From Gymnothorax reevesii (taxonomy: Eukaryota > Chordata > Actinopteri > Anguilliformes > Muraenidae), in NCBI GenBank assembly GCA_029721435.1, contig CM056576.1, forward strand, positions 76,266,066 through 76,330,065: 64,000 nucleotides of DNA, given 5' to 3'. Positions 42,476-57,400 of this stretch are shown here, piece by piece (position 1 is the stretch's first letter; each line of letters starts with the position of its first letter). The notes below the pieces were generated by a model, which worked only from the letters and a program-made list of their open reading frames with translations, was not told the DNA's origin and did not search any database. Both the position numbers and the translations under genes were made by a program.

Positions 42476-45400
42476 AAAGAAGTTTTTTTAAAAAGTGCAC
42501 ATATTCACTTCAGAAGCTTATATTCACTTCCCAATTGCAAAACATGCACAAAGGACCATTCGATACCATATATGCATTGCCCAGTGATCTGAAGCAGTTA
42601 CCAGGCCAGAAACATGCACAGATTCACGTTCTGAGCTTAAAACCTCAAAGAAGCGTGTTTTCATGAAAGTGCGTATAGCCACAGTTTCAGGGCTCTAGCT
42701 CGCTTCCTGGCGGAGATAGCAGCAAATTTACTCCAATTCAGTCATATCGTGACAATTCACTCATGTTTGTCACTTTCACACTGTTACTCACAGAATGAAC
42801 ATTTTTGACACACAGAACTAAAAAAAAAGAAAGTTTTTTAAAAAGTGGATATTTTCACTTCAGAAGCTTATATTCACTTTCCTATGACAAGACATGCACA
42901 TTGCACCAATCGATACCACATATGCATAGCACAGTGATCTGAAGCAGTTCCTAGGCCAGAAACATGCACAGATTCACGTTCTGAGCTTAAAACCTCAAAG
43001 AAGCGTGTTTTCATGAAAGTGCGTATAGCCACAGTTTCAGCGCTCTAGCTCGCTTCCTTACAGAGATAGCAGCATATTAACTCCAATTCAGTCATATAGT
43101 GACAATTCACTCATGTTTGTCACTTTCCCACTGTTACTCACAGAATGAACATTTTTGACACACAAAACTAAAAAAAAATAGAAAGTTTTATAAAAAGTAG
43201 ATATCTTCACTTCAGAAGCTTGTGTTCACTTCCCAAAGGCAATACATGCTCAAAGGACCAATCAATAACACATATGCATTGCAAAGTGATCTGAAGCAGT
43301 TCCCAAGCCAGAAACATGCACAGATTCACGTTCTGAGCTTAAAACCTCAAAGAAGTGTGTTTTCATGAAAGTGCGTATAGCCACAGTTTCAGCGCTCTAG
43401 CTCGCTTCCTGGCAGAGATAGCATCAAATTTAGTCCAATTCAGTCATATCCTGACAATTCACTCATGATTGTTACTTTCCCACTGTTACTAACAGAATGA
43501 ACATTTTTGACACACAGAACTAAAAAAAGAGAAAGTTTTATAAAAAGTAGATATTTTCACTTCGGAAGCTTGTGTGCACTTCCCAATGGCAATACATGCC
43601 CAGTGCACCAATCAATACCAAATATGCATTCCACAGTGATCTGAAGCAGTTCCCAGGCCAGAAACATGCACAGATTCACGTTCCGAGCTTAAAACCTCAA
43701 AGAAGCGTGTTTTCATGAAAGTGCGTATAGCCACAGTTTCAGCGCTCTAGCTCGTCTCCTGCCGGAGATAGCATCAAATTTACTCCAAATCAGTCATATC
43801 GTGACAATTCACTCATGCCTGTTTTTTTTCCACTGTTACTCACAGAATGAACATTTTTGACACACAGAACTAAAAAAAAGAAAGTTTTTTAAAAAGTGGA
43901 TATTTTCACTTCAGAAGCTTATATTCACTTCCCTATGGCAAGACATGCACATTGCACAAATCGATACCATATATGCATAGCACAGTGATCTGAAGCAATT
44001 CCCAGGCTAGAAACATGCACAGATTCACGTTCTGAGCTTAAAACCTCAAAGAAGCGTGTTTTCATGAAAGTGCGTATAGCCTCAGTTACAGCGCTCTAGC
44101 TCGCTTCCTTACAGAGATAGCAGCAAATTCACTCCAATTCAGTCATATAATGACAATTCACTCATGTTTGTCACTTTCCTACTGAGTTACGCACAGAATG
44201 AACATTTTCGACACGCTGAACTAAAAAAAAAGAAGTTTTTTTAAAAAGTGCACATATTCACTTCAGAAGCTTATATTCACTTCCCAATGACAAGACAAAC
44301 ACATTGCACCAATTGATACATTATATGCATTCCACAGTGATCTGAAGCAATTCCCAGGCTAGAAACATGCACAGATTCACGTTCTGAGCTTAAAACCTCA
44401 AAGAAGCGTGTTTTCATGAAAGTGCGTATAGCCTCAGTTTCAGCGCTCTAGCTCGCTTCCTGGCGAATATAGCAGCAAATTTACTCCAATTCAGTCATAT
44501 CGTGACAATTCACTCATGACTGTTACTTTTCCACTGTTTCTCACAGAATGAACATTTTTGACACACAGAACTAAAAAAAAAGAAAGTTTTTTAAAAAGTG
44601 GATATTTTCACTTCAGAAGCTTGTGTTCACTTCCCTATGGCAAGACATGCACATTGCACAAATCCATACCATATATGCATAGCACAGTGATCTGAAGCAA
44701 TTCCCAGGCTAGAAACATGCACAGATTCACGTTCTGAGCTTAAAACCTCAAAGAAGCGTGTTTTCATGAAAGTGCGTATAGCCTCAGTTTCAGCGCTCTA
44801 GCTCGCTTCCTGCCGGAGATAGCATCAAATTTACTCCAAATCAGTCATATCGTGACAATTCACTCATGCCTGTTTTTTTTCCACTGTTACTCACAGAATG
44901 AACATTTTTGACACACAGAACTAAAAAAAAAGAAAGTTTTTTAAAAAGTGAATATTTTAAATTCAGAAGCTTATATTCACTTCCCTATGGCAAGACATGC
45001 ACATTGCACAAATCCATACCATATATGCATAGCACAGTGATCTGAAGCAATTCCCAGGCTAGAAACATGCGCAGATTCACGTTCTGAGCTTAAAACCTCA
45101 AAGAAGCGTGTTTTCATGAAAGTGCGTATAGCCTCAGTTTCAGCGCTCTAGCTCGCTTCCTTACAGAGATAGCAGCAAATTCACTCCAATTCAGTCATAT
45201 AATGACAATTCACTCATTTTTGTCACTTTCCTTCTGAGTTACGCACAGAATGAACATTTTTGACACGCTGAACTAAAAAAAAAAAGAAAGTTTTTAAAAA
45301 GTGCATATATTCACTTCAGAAGCTTATATTCACTTCCCAATGGCAATACATGCACAGAGGACCATTCGATACCATATATGCATTGCCCAGTGATCTGAAG

Positions 45401-48400
45401 CAGTATCCAGGCCAGAAACATGCACAGATTCACGTTCTGAGCTTAAAACCTCAAAGAAGCGTGTTTTCATGAAAGTGCGTATAGCCACAGTTTCAGCGCT
45501 CTAGCTCGCTTCCTGGCAGAGATAGCATCAAATTTAGTCCAATTCAGTCATATCCTGACAATTCACTCATGATTGTTACTTTCCCACTGTTACTAACAGA
45601 ATGAACATTTTTGACACACAGAACTAAAAAAAGAGAAAGTTTTATAAAAAGTAGATATTTTCACTTCGGAAGCTTGTGTGCACTTCCCAATGGCTATACA
45701 TGCCCAGTGCACCAATCAATACCAAATATGCATTCCACAGTGATCTGAAGCAGTTCCCAGGCCAGAAACATGCACAGATTCACGTTCCGAGCTTAAAACC
45801 TCAAAGAAGCGTGTTTTCATGAAAGTGCGTATAGCCACAGTTTCAGCGCTCTAGCTCGTCTCCTGCCGGAGATAGCATCAAATTTACTCCAAATCAGTCA
45901 TATCGTGACAATTCACTCATGCCTGTTTTTTTTCCACTGTTACTCACAGAATGAACATTTTTGACACACAGAACTAAAAAAAAGAAAGTTTTTTAAAAAG
46001 TGGATATTTTCACTTCAGAAGCTTATATTCACTTCCCTATGGCAAGACATGCACATTGCACAAATCGATACCATATATGCATAGCACAGTGATCTGAAGC
46101 AATTCCCAGGCTAGAAACATGCACAGATTCACGTTCTGAGCTTAAAACCTCAAAGAAGCGTGTTTTCATGAAAGTGCGTATAGCCTCAGTTTCAGCGCTC
46201 TAGCTCGCTTCCTTACAGAGATAGCAGCAAATTCACTCCAATTCAGTCATATAATGACAATTCACTCATGTTTGTCACTTTCCTACTAAGTTACGCACAG
46301 AATGAACATTTTCGACACGCTGAACTAAAAAAAAAGAAGTTTTTTTAAAAAGTGCACATATTCACTTCAGAAGCTTATATTCACTTCCCAATTGCAAAAC
46401 ATGCACAAAGGACCATTCGATACCATATATGCATTGCCCAGTGATCTGAAGCAGTTACCAGGCCAGAAACATGCACAGATTCACGTTCTGAGCTTAAAAC
46501 CTCAAAGAAGCGTGTTTTCATGAAAGTGCGTATAGCCACAGTTTCAGGGCTCTAGCTCGCTTCCTGCCGGAGATAGCAGCAAATTTACTCCAATTCAGTC
46601 ATATCGTGACAATTCACTCATGACTGTTACTTTTCCACTGTTACTCACAGAATGAACATTTTTGACACACAGAACTAAAAAAAAGAAAGTTTTTTAAAAA
46701 GTGGATATTTTCACTTCAGAAGCTTATATTCACTTCCCTATGACAAGACAAACACATTGCACCAATTGATACATTATATGCATTCCACAGTGATCTGAAG
46801 CAATTCCCAGGCTAGAAACATGCACAGATTCACGTTCTGAGCTTAAAACCTCAAAGAAGCGTGTTTTCATGAAAGTGCGTATAGCCTCAGTTTCAGCGCT
46901 CTAGCTCCCTTCCTGGCGAATATAGCAGCAAATTTACTCCAATTCAGTCATATCGTGACAATTCACTCATGACTGTTACTTTTCCACTGTTTCTCACAGA
47001 ATGAACATTTTTGACACACAGAACTAAAAAAAAAGAAAGTTTTTTAAAAAGTGGATATTTTCACTTCAGAAGCTTGTGTTCACTTCCCTATGGCAAGACA
47101 TGCACATTGCACAAATCGATACCATATATGCATAGCACAGTGATCTGAAGCAATTCCCAGGCTAGAAACATGCACAGATTCACGTTCTGAGCTTAAAACC
47201 TCAAAGAAGCGTGTTTTCATGAAAGTGCGTATAGCCTCAGTTTCAGCGCTCTAGCTCGCTTCCTGCCGGAGATAGCATCAAATTTACTCCAAATCAGTCA
47301 TATCGTGACAATTCACTCATGCCTGTTTTTTTTCCACTGTTACTCACAGAATGAACATTTTTGACACACAGAACTAAAAAAAAAGAAAGTTTTTTAAAAA
47401 GTGAATATTTTAAATTCAGAAGCTTATATTCACTTCCCTATGGCAAGACATGCACATTGCACAAATCCATACCATATATACATAGCACAGTGATCTGAAG
47501 CAATTCCCAGGCTAGAAACATGCGCAGATTCACGTTCTGAGCTTAAAACCTCAAAGAAGCGTGTTTTCATGAAAGTGCGTATAGCCTCAGTTTCAGCGCT
47601 CTAGCTCGCTTCCTTACAGAGATAGCAGCAAATTCACTCCAATTCAGTCATATAATGACAATTCACTCATTTTTGTCACTTTCCTTCTGAGTTACGCACA
47701 GAATGAACATTTTTGACACGCTGAACTAAAAAAAAAAAGAAAGTTTTTAAAAAGTGCATATATTCACTTCAGAAGCTTATATTCACTTCCCAATGGCAAT
47801 ACATGCACAGAGGACCATTCGATACCATATATGCATTGCCCAGTGATCTGAAGCAGTATCCAGGCCAGAAACATGCACAGATTCACGTTCTGAGCTTAAA
47901 ACCTCAAAGAAGCGTGTTTTCATGAAAGTGCGTATAGCCACAGTTTCAGCGCTCTAGCTCGCTTCCTTACAGAGATAGCAGCATATTAACTCCAATTCAG
48001 TCATATCGTGACAATTCACTCATGTTTGTCACTTTCCCACTGTTACTCACAGAATGAACATTTTTGACACACAGAATTAAAAAAAAAAGAAAGTTTTATA
48101 AAAAGTAGATATTTTCACTTCAGAAGCTTGTGTTCACTTCCCAAAGGCAATACATGCTCAAAGGACCAATCAATAGCACATATGCATTGCAAAGTGATCT
48201 GAAGCAGTTCCCAAGCCAGAAACATGCACAGATTCACGCTCTGAGCTTATAACCTCAAAGAAGTGTGTTTTAATGAAAGTGCTTATAGCCACAGTTTCAG
48301 CGCTCTAGCTCGCTTCCTGGCAGAGATAGCATCAAATTTAGTCCAATTCAGTCATATCCTGAAAATTTACTCATGATTGTTACTTTCCCACTGTTACTCA

Positions 48401-51400
48401 CAGAATGAACATTTTTGACACACAGAACTAAAAAAGAGAAAGTTTTATAAAAAGTAGATATTTTCACTTCGGAAGCTTGTGTTCACTTCCCAATGGCAAT
48501 ACATGCCCAGTGCACCAATCAATACCACATATGCATTCCACAGTGATCTGAAGCAGTTCCCAGGCCAGAAGCATGCACAGATTCACGATCCAAGCTTAAA
48601 ACCTCAAAGAAGCGTGTTTTCATGAAAGTGCGTATAGCCACAGTTTCAGCACTCTAGCTCGCTTCCTTACAGAGATAGCAGCATATTAACTCCAATTCAG
48701 TCATATCGTGAGAATTCACTCATGTTTGTCACTTTCCCACTGTTACTCACAGAATGAACATTTTTGACACACAGAACTAAAAAAAAAGAAAGTTTTTTAA
48801 AAAGTGGATATTTTCACTTCAGAAGCTTATATTCACTTCCCTATGACAAGACAAACACATTGCACCAATTGATACATTATATGCATTCCACAGTGATCTG
48901 AAGCAGTTCCCAGGCCAGAAACATGCACAGATTCACGTTCCGAGCTTAAAACCTCAAAGAAGCGTGTTTTCATGAAAGTGCGTATAGCCACAGTTTCAGC
49001 GCTCTAGCTCGCTTCCTGCCGGAGATAGCATCAAATTTACTCCAAATCAGTCATATCGTGACAATTCACTCATGCCTGTTTTTTTTTCCACTGTTACTCA
49101 CAGAATGAACATTTTTGACACACAGAACTAAAAAAAAAGAAAGTTTTTTAAAAAGTGAATATTTTAAATTCAGAAGCTTATATTCACTTCCCTTTGGCAA
49201 GACATGCACATTGCACAAATCGATACCATATATGCATAGCACAGTGATCTGAAGCAATTCCCAGGCTAGAAACATGCACAGATTCACGTTCTGAGCTTAA
49301 AACCTCAAAGAAGCGTGTTTTCATGAAAGTGCGTATAGCCTCAGTTTCAGCGCTCTAGCTCGCTTCCTTCGAGAGATAGCAGCAAATTCACTCCAATTCA
49401 GTCATATAATGACAATTCACTCATGTTTGTCACTTTCCTTCTGAGTTACGCACAGAATGAACATTTTTGACACGCTGAACTAAAAAAAAAGAAAGTTTTT
49501 AAAAAGTGCATATATTCACTTCAGAAGCTTATATTCACTTCCCAATGGCAATACATGCACAAAGGACCATTCGATACCATATATGCATTGCCCAGTGATC
49601 TGAAGCAGTATCCAGGCCAGAAACATGCACAGATTCACGTTCTGAGCTTAAAACCTCAAAGAAGCGTGTTTTCATGAAAGTGCGTATAGCCACAGTTTCA
49701 GCGCTCTAGCTCGCTTCCTTACAGAGATAGCAGCATATTAACTCCAATTCAGTCATATCGTGACAATTCACTCATGTTTGTCACTTTCCCACTGTTACTC
49801 ACAGAATGAACATTTTTGACACACAGAATTAAAAAAAAAAGAAAGTTTTATAAAAAGTAGATATTTTCACTTCAGAAGCTTGTGTTCACTTCCCAAAGGC
49901 AATACATGCTCAAAGGACCAATCAATAGCACATATGCATTGCAAAGTGATCTGAAGCAGTTCCCAAGCCAGAAACATGCACAGATTCACGCTCTGAGCTA
50001 ATAACCTCAAAGAAGTGTGTTTTAATGAAAGTGCTTATAGCCACAGTTTCAGCGCTCTAGCTCGCTTCCTGGCAGAGATGGCATCAAATTTAGTCCAATT
50101 CAGTCATATCCTGAAAATTCACTCATGATTGTTACTTTCCCACTGTTACTCACAGAATGAACATTTTTGACACACAGAACTAAAAAAGAGAAAGTTTTAT
50201 AAAAAGTAGATATTTTCACTTCAGAAGCTTGTGTTCACTTCCCAATGGCAATACATGCCCAGTGCACCAATCAATACCACATATGCATTCCACAGTGATC
50301 TGAAGCAGTTCCCAGGCCAGAAGCATGCACAGATTCACGATCCAAGCTTAAAACCTCAAAGAAGCGTGATTTCATGAAATTGCGTATAGCCACAGTTTCA
50401 GCGCTCTAGCTCGCTTCCTTACAGAGATAGCAGCATATTAACTCCAATTCAGTCATATCGTGACAATTCACTCATGTTTGTCACTTTCCCACTGTTACTC
50501 ACAGAATGAACATTTTTGACACACAGAACTAAAAAAGAGAAAGTTTTATAAAAAGTAGATATTTTCACTTCAGAAGCTTGTGTTCACTTCCCAATGGCAA
50601 TACATGCCCAGTGCACCAATCAATACCACATATGCATTCCACAGTGATCTGAAGCAGTTCCCAGGCCAGAAACATGCACAGATTCACGTTCCGAGCTTAA
50701 AACCTCAAAGAAGTGTGTTTTCATGAAAGTGCGTATAGCCACAGTTTCAGGGCTCTAGCTCGCTTCCTGGCGGAGATAGCAGCAAATTTACTCCAATTCA
50801 GTCATATCGTGACAATTCACTCATTTTTGTCACTTTCACACTGTTACTCACAGAATGAACATTTTTGACACACAGAACTAAAAAAAAAGAAAGTTTTTTA
50901 AAAAGAGGATATTTTCACTTCAGAAGCTTATATTCACTTCCCTATGACAAGACATGCACATTGCACCAATCGATACCACATATGCATAGCACAGTGATCT
51001 GAAGCAGTTCCCAGGCCAGAAACATGCACAGATTCACGTTCTGAGCTTAAAACCTCAAAGAAGCTGTTTTCATGAAAGTGCGTATAGCCACAGTTTCAGC
51101 GCTCTAGCTCGCTTCCTTACAGAGATAGCAGCATATTAACTCCAATTCAGTCATATAGTGACAATTCACTCATGTTTGTCACTTTCCCACTGTTACTCAC
51201 AGAATGAACATTTTTGACACACAGAACTAAAAAAAAATAGAAAGTTTTATAAAAAGTAGATATCTTCACTTCAGAAGCTTGTGTTCACTTCCCAAAGGCA
51301 ATACATGCTCAAAGGACCAATCAATAGCACATATGCATTGCAAAGTGATCTGAAGCAGTTCCCAGGCCAGAAACATGCACAGATTCACATTCTGAGCTTA

Positions 51401-54400
51401 TAACCTCAAAGAAGTGTGTTTTCATGAAAGTGCGAATAGCCACAGTTTCAGCGCTCTAGCTCGCTTCCTGGCAGAGATAGCATCAAATTTAGTCCAATTC
51501 AGTCACATCCTGACAATTCACTCATGATTGTTACTTTCCCACTGTTACTAACAGAATGAACATTTTGGACACACAGAACTAAAAAAAGAGAAAGTTTTAT
51601 AAAAAGTAGATATTTTCACTTCGGAAGCTTGTGTTCACTTCCCAATGGCAATACATGCCCAGTGCACCAATCAATACCACATATGCATTCCACAGTGATC
51701 TGAAGCAGTTCCCAGGCCAGAAACATGCACAGATTCACGTTCTGAGCTTAAAACCTCAAAGAAGCGTGTTTTCATGAAAGTGCGTATAGCCTCAGTTTCA
51801 GCGCTCTAGCTCGCTTCCTTCCAGAGATAGCAGCAAATTCACTCCAATTCAGTCATATAATGACAATTCACTCATGTTTGTCACTTTCCTTCTGAGTTAC
51901 GCACAGAATGAACATTTTTGACACGCTGAACTAAAAAAAAAGAAAGTTTTTAAAAAGTGCATATATTCACTTCAGAAGCTTATATTCACTTCCCAATGGC
52001 AATACATGCACAAAGGACCATTCGATACCATATATGCATTGCCCAGTGATCTGAAGCAGTATCCAGGCCAGAAACATGCACAGATTCACGTTCTGAGCTT
52101 ATAACCTCAAAGAAGTGTGTTTTAATGAAAGTGCTTATAGCCACAGTTTCAGCGCTCTAGATCGCTTCCTGGCAGAGATAGCATCAAATTTAGTCCAATT
52201 CAGTCACATCCTGACAATTCACTCATGATTCTTACTTTCCCACTGTTACTAACAGAATGAACATTTTGGACACACAGAACTAAAAAAAGAGAAAGTTTTA
52301 TAAAAAGTAGATATTTTCACTTCGGAAGCTTGTGTTCACTTCCCAATGGCAATACATGCCCAGTGCACCAATCAATACCACATATGCATTCCACAGTGAT
52401 CTGAAGCAGTTCCCAGGCCAGAAACATGCACAGATTCACGTTCCGAGCTTAAAACCTCAAAGAAGCGTGTTTTCATGAAAGTGCGTATAGCCACAGTTTC
52501 AGCGCTCTAGCTCGCTTCCTGCCGGAGATAGCATCAAATTTACTCCAAATCAGTCATATAATGACAATTCACTCATTTTTGTCACTTTCCTTCTGAGTTA
52601 CGCACAGAATGAACATTTTTGACACGCTGAACTAAAAAAAAAAAGAAAGTTTTTAAAAAGTGCATATATTCACTTCAGAAGCTTATATTGACTTCCCAAT
52701 GGCAATACATGCACAGAGGACCATTCGATACCATATATGCATTGCCCAGTGATCTGAAGCAGTATCCAGGCCAGAAACATGCACAGATTCACGTTCTGAG
52801 CTTAAAACCTCAAAGAAGCGTGTTTTCATGAAAGTGCGTATAGCCACAGTTTCAGCGCTCTAGCTCGCTTCCTTACAGAGATAGCAGCATATTAACTCCA
52901 ATTCAGTCATATCGTGAGAATTCACTCATGTTTGTCACTTTCCCACTGTTACTCACAGAATGAACATTTTTGACACACAGAACTAAAAAAAAAAGAAAGT
53001 TTTATAAAAAGTAGATATTTTCACTTCAGAAGCTTGTGTTCACTTCCCAAAGGCAATACATGCTCAAAGGACCAATCAATAGCACATATGCATTGCAAAG
53101 TGATCTGAAGCAGTTCCCAAGCCAGAAACATGCTTAAAACCTCAAAGAAGCGTGTTTTCATGAAAGTGCGTATAGCCACAGTTTCAGGGCTCTAGCTCGC
53201 TTCCTGGCGGAGATAGCAGCAAATTTACTCCAATTCAGTCATATCGTGAGAATTCACTCATGCCTGTTTTTTTTCCACTGTTACTCACAGAATGAACATT
53301 TTTGACACACAGAACTAAAAAAAAAGAAATTTTCTTAAAAAGTGAATATTTTAAATTCAGAAGCTTATATTCACTTCCCTATGGCAAGACATGCACATTG
53401 CACAAATCGATTCCATATATGCATAGCACAGTGATCTGAAGCAATTCCCAGGCTAGAAACATGCACAGATTCACGTTCTGAGCTTAAAACCTCAAAGAAG
53501 CGTGTTTTCATGAAAGTGCGTATAGCCTCAGTTTCAGCGCTCTAGCTCGCTTCCTTACAGAGATAGCAGCAAATTCACTCCAATTCAGTCATATAATGAC
53601 AATTCACTCATTTTTGTCACTTTCCTTCTGAGTTACGCACAGAATGAACATTTTTGACACGCTGAACTAAAAAAAAAAGAAAGTTTTTAAAAAGTGCATA
53701 TATTCACTTCAGAAGCTTATATTCACTTCCCAATGGCAATACATGCACAAAGGACCATTCGATACCATATATGCATTGCCCAGTGATCTGAAGCAGTATC
53801 CAGGCCAGAAACATGCACAGATTCACGTTCTGAGCTTAAAACCTCAAAGAAGCGTGTTTTCATGAAAGTGCGTATAGCCACAGTTTCAGCGCTCTAGCTC
53901 GCTTCCTTACAGAGATAGCAGCATATTAACTCCAATTCAGTCATATCGTAAGAATTCACTCATGTTTGTCACTTTCCCACTGTTACTCACAGAATGAACA
54001 TTTTTGACACACAGAATTAAAAAAAAAGAAAGTTTTATAAAAAGTAGATATTTTCACTTCAGAAGCTTGTGTTCACTTCCCAAAGCAATACATGCTCAAA
54101 GGACCAATCAATAGCACATATGCATTGCAAAGTGATCTGAAGCAGTTCCCAAGCCAGAAACATGCACAGATTCACGTTCTGAGCTTATAACCTCAAAGAA
54201 GTGTGTTTTAATGAAAGTGCTTATAGCCACAGTTTCAGCGCTCTAGCTCGCTTCCTGGCAGAGATAGCATCAAATTTAGTCCAATTCAGTCACATCCTGA
54301 CAATTCACTCATGATTGTTACTTTCCCACTGTTACTAACAGAATGAACATTTTTGACACACAGAACTAAAAAAAGAGAAAGTTTTATAAAAAGTAGATAT

Positions 54401-57400
54401 TTTCACTTCGGAAGCTTGTGTTCACTTCCCAATGGCAATACATGCCCAGTGCACCAATCAATACCACATATGCATTCCACAGTGATCTGAAGCTGTTCCC
54501 AGGCCAGAAACATGCACAGATTCACGTTCCGAGCTTAAAACCTCAAAGAAGCGTGTTTTCATGAAAGTGCGTATAGCCACAGTTTCAGCGCTCTAGCTCG
54601 CTTCCTGCCGGAGATAGCATCAAATTTACTCCAAATCAGTCATATCGTGACAATTCACTCATGCCTGTTTTTTTTCCACTGTTACTCACAGAATGAACAT
54701 TTTTGACACACAGAACTAAAAAAAAAGAAAGTTTTTTAAAAAGTGAATATTTTAAATTCAGAAGCTTATATTCACTTCCCTATGGCAAGACATGCACATT
54801 GCACAAATCGATACCATATATGCATAGCACAGTGATCTGAAGCAATTCCCAGGCTAGAAACATGCACAGATTCACGTTCTGAGCTTAAAACCTCAAAGAA
54901 GCGTGTTTTCATGAAAGTGCGTATAGCCTCAGTTTCAGCGCTCTAGCTCGCTTCCTTACAGAGATAGCAGCAAATTCACTCCAATTCAGTCATATAATGA
55001 CAATTCACTCATTTTTGTCACTTTCCTTCTGAGTTACGCACAGAATGAACATTTTTGACACGCTGAACTAAAAAAAAAAGAAAGTTTTTAAAAAGTGCAT
55101 ATATTCACTTCAGAAGCTTATATTCACTTCCCAATGGCAATACATGCACCAAGGACCATTCGATACCATATATGCATTGCCCAGTGATCTGAAGCAGTAT
55201 CCAGGCCAGAAACATGCACAGATTCACGTTCTGAGCTTAAAACCTCAAAGAAGCGTGTTTTCATGAAAGTGCGTATAGCCTCAGTTTCAGCGCTCTAGCT
55301 CGCTTCCTTACAGAGATAGCAGCATATTAACTCCAATTCAGTCATATCGTGAGAATTCACTCATGTTTGTCACTTTCCCACTGTTACTCACAGAATGAAC
55401 ATTTTTGACACACAGAATTAAAAAAAAAAGAAAGTTTTATAAAAAGTAGATATTTTCACTTCAGAAGCTTGTGTTCACTTCCCAAAGGCAATACATGCTC
55501 AAAGGACCAATCAATAGCACATATGCATTGCAAAGTGATCTGAAGCAGTTCCCAAGCCAGAAACATGCACAGATTCACGTTCTGAGCTTATAACCTCAAA
55601 GAAGTGTGTTTTAATGAAAGTGCTTATAGCCACAGTTTCAGCGCTCTAGTTCGCTTCCTGGCAGAGATAGCATCAAATTTAGTCCAATTCAGTCACATCC
55701 TGACAATTCACTCATGATTGTCACTTTCCCACTGTTACTAACAGAATGAACATTTTTGACACACAGAACTAAAAAAAGAGAAAGTTTTATAAAAAGTAGA
55801 TATTTTCACTTCGGAAGCTTGTGTTCACTTCCCAATGGCAATACATGCCCAGTGCACCAATCAATACCACATATGCATTCCACAGTGATCTTAAGCAGTT
55901 CCCAGGCCAGAAACATGCACAGATTCACGTTCCGAGCTTAAAACCTCAAAGAAGTGTGTTTTCATGAAAGTGCGTATAGCCACAGTTTCAGCGCTCTAGC
56001 TCGCTTCTGGGCAGAGATAGCATCAAATTTAGTCCAATTCAGTCATATCCTGACAATTCACTCATGATTGTTACTTTCCCACTGTTACTCACATAATGAA
56101 CATTTTTGACACACAGAACTAAAAAAAGAGAAAGTTTTTTAAAAAGTAGATATTTTCACTTCAGAAGCTTGTGTTCACTTCCCAATGGCAATACATGCCC
56201 AGTGCACCAATCAATACCACATATGCATTCCACAGTGATCTGAAGCAGTTCCCAGGCCAGAAGCATGCACAGATTCACGATCCAAGCTTAAAACCTCAAA
56301 GAAGCGTGTTTTCATGAAAGTGCATATAGCCACAGTTTCAGCGCTCTAGCTCGCTTCCTTACGGAGATAGCAGCAATATTCACTCCAATTCAGTCATATA
56401 ATGACAATTCACTCATGTTTGTCACTTTCCTACTGAGTTACGCACAGAATGAACATTTTCGACACGCTGAACTAAAAAAAAAGAAGTTTTTTTAAAAAGT
56501 GCATATATTCACTTCAGAAGCTTATATTCACTTCCCAATTGCAATACATGCACAAAGGACCATTCGATACCATATATGCATTGCCCAGTGATCTGAAGCA
56601 GTTACCAGGCCAGAAACATGCACAGATTCACGTTCTGAGCTTAAAACCTCAAAGAAGCGCGTTTTCATGAAAGTGCGTATAGCCACAGTTTCAGGGCTCT
56701 AGCTCGCTTCCTGGCGGAGATAGCAGCAAATTTACTCCAATTCAGTCATATCGTGACAATTCACTCATGACTGTTACTTTTCCACTGTTACTCACAGAAT
56801 GAGCATTTTTGACACACAGAACTAAAAAAAAAGAAAGTTTTTTAAAAAGTGGATATTTTCACTTCAGAAGCTTATATTCACTTCCCTATGACAAGACAAA
56901 CACATTGCACCAATTGATACATTATATGAATTCCACAGTGATCTGAAGCAGTTCCCAGGCCAGAAACATGCACAGATTCACGTTCTGAGCTTAAAACCTC
57001 AAAGAAGCGTGTTTTCATGAAAGTGCGTATAGCCACAGTTTCAGGGCTCTAGCTCGCTTCCTGGCGGAGATAGCAGCAAATTTACTCCAATTCAGTCATA
57101 TCGTGACAATTCACTCATGTTTGTCACTTTCACACTGTTACTCACAGAATGAACATTTTTGACACGCTGAACTAAAAAAAAAGAAGTTTTTTTAAAAAGT
57201 GCATATATTCACTTCAGAAGCTAATATTCACTTCCCAATTGCAATACATGCACAAAGGACCATTCGATACCATATATGCATTGCCCAGTGATCTGAAGCA
57301 GTTACCAGGCCAGAAACATGCACAGATTCACGTTCTGAGCTTAAAACCTCAAAGAAGCGTGTTTTCATGAAAGTGCGTATAGCCACAGTTTCAGGGCTCT

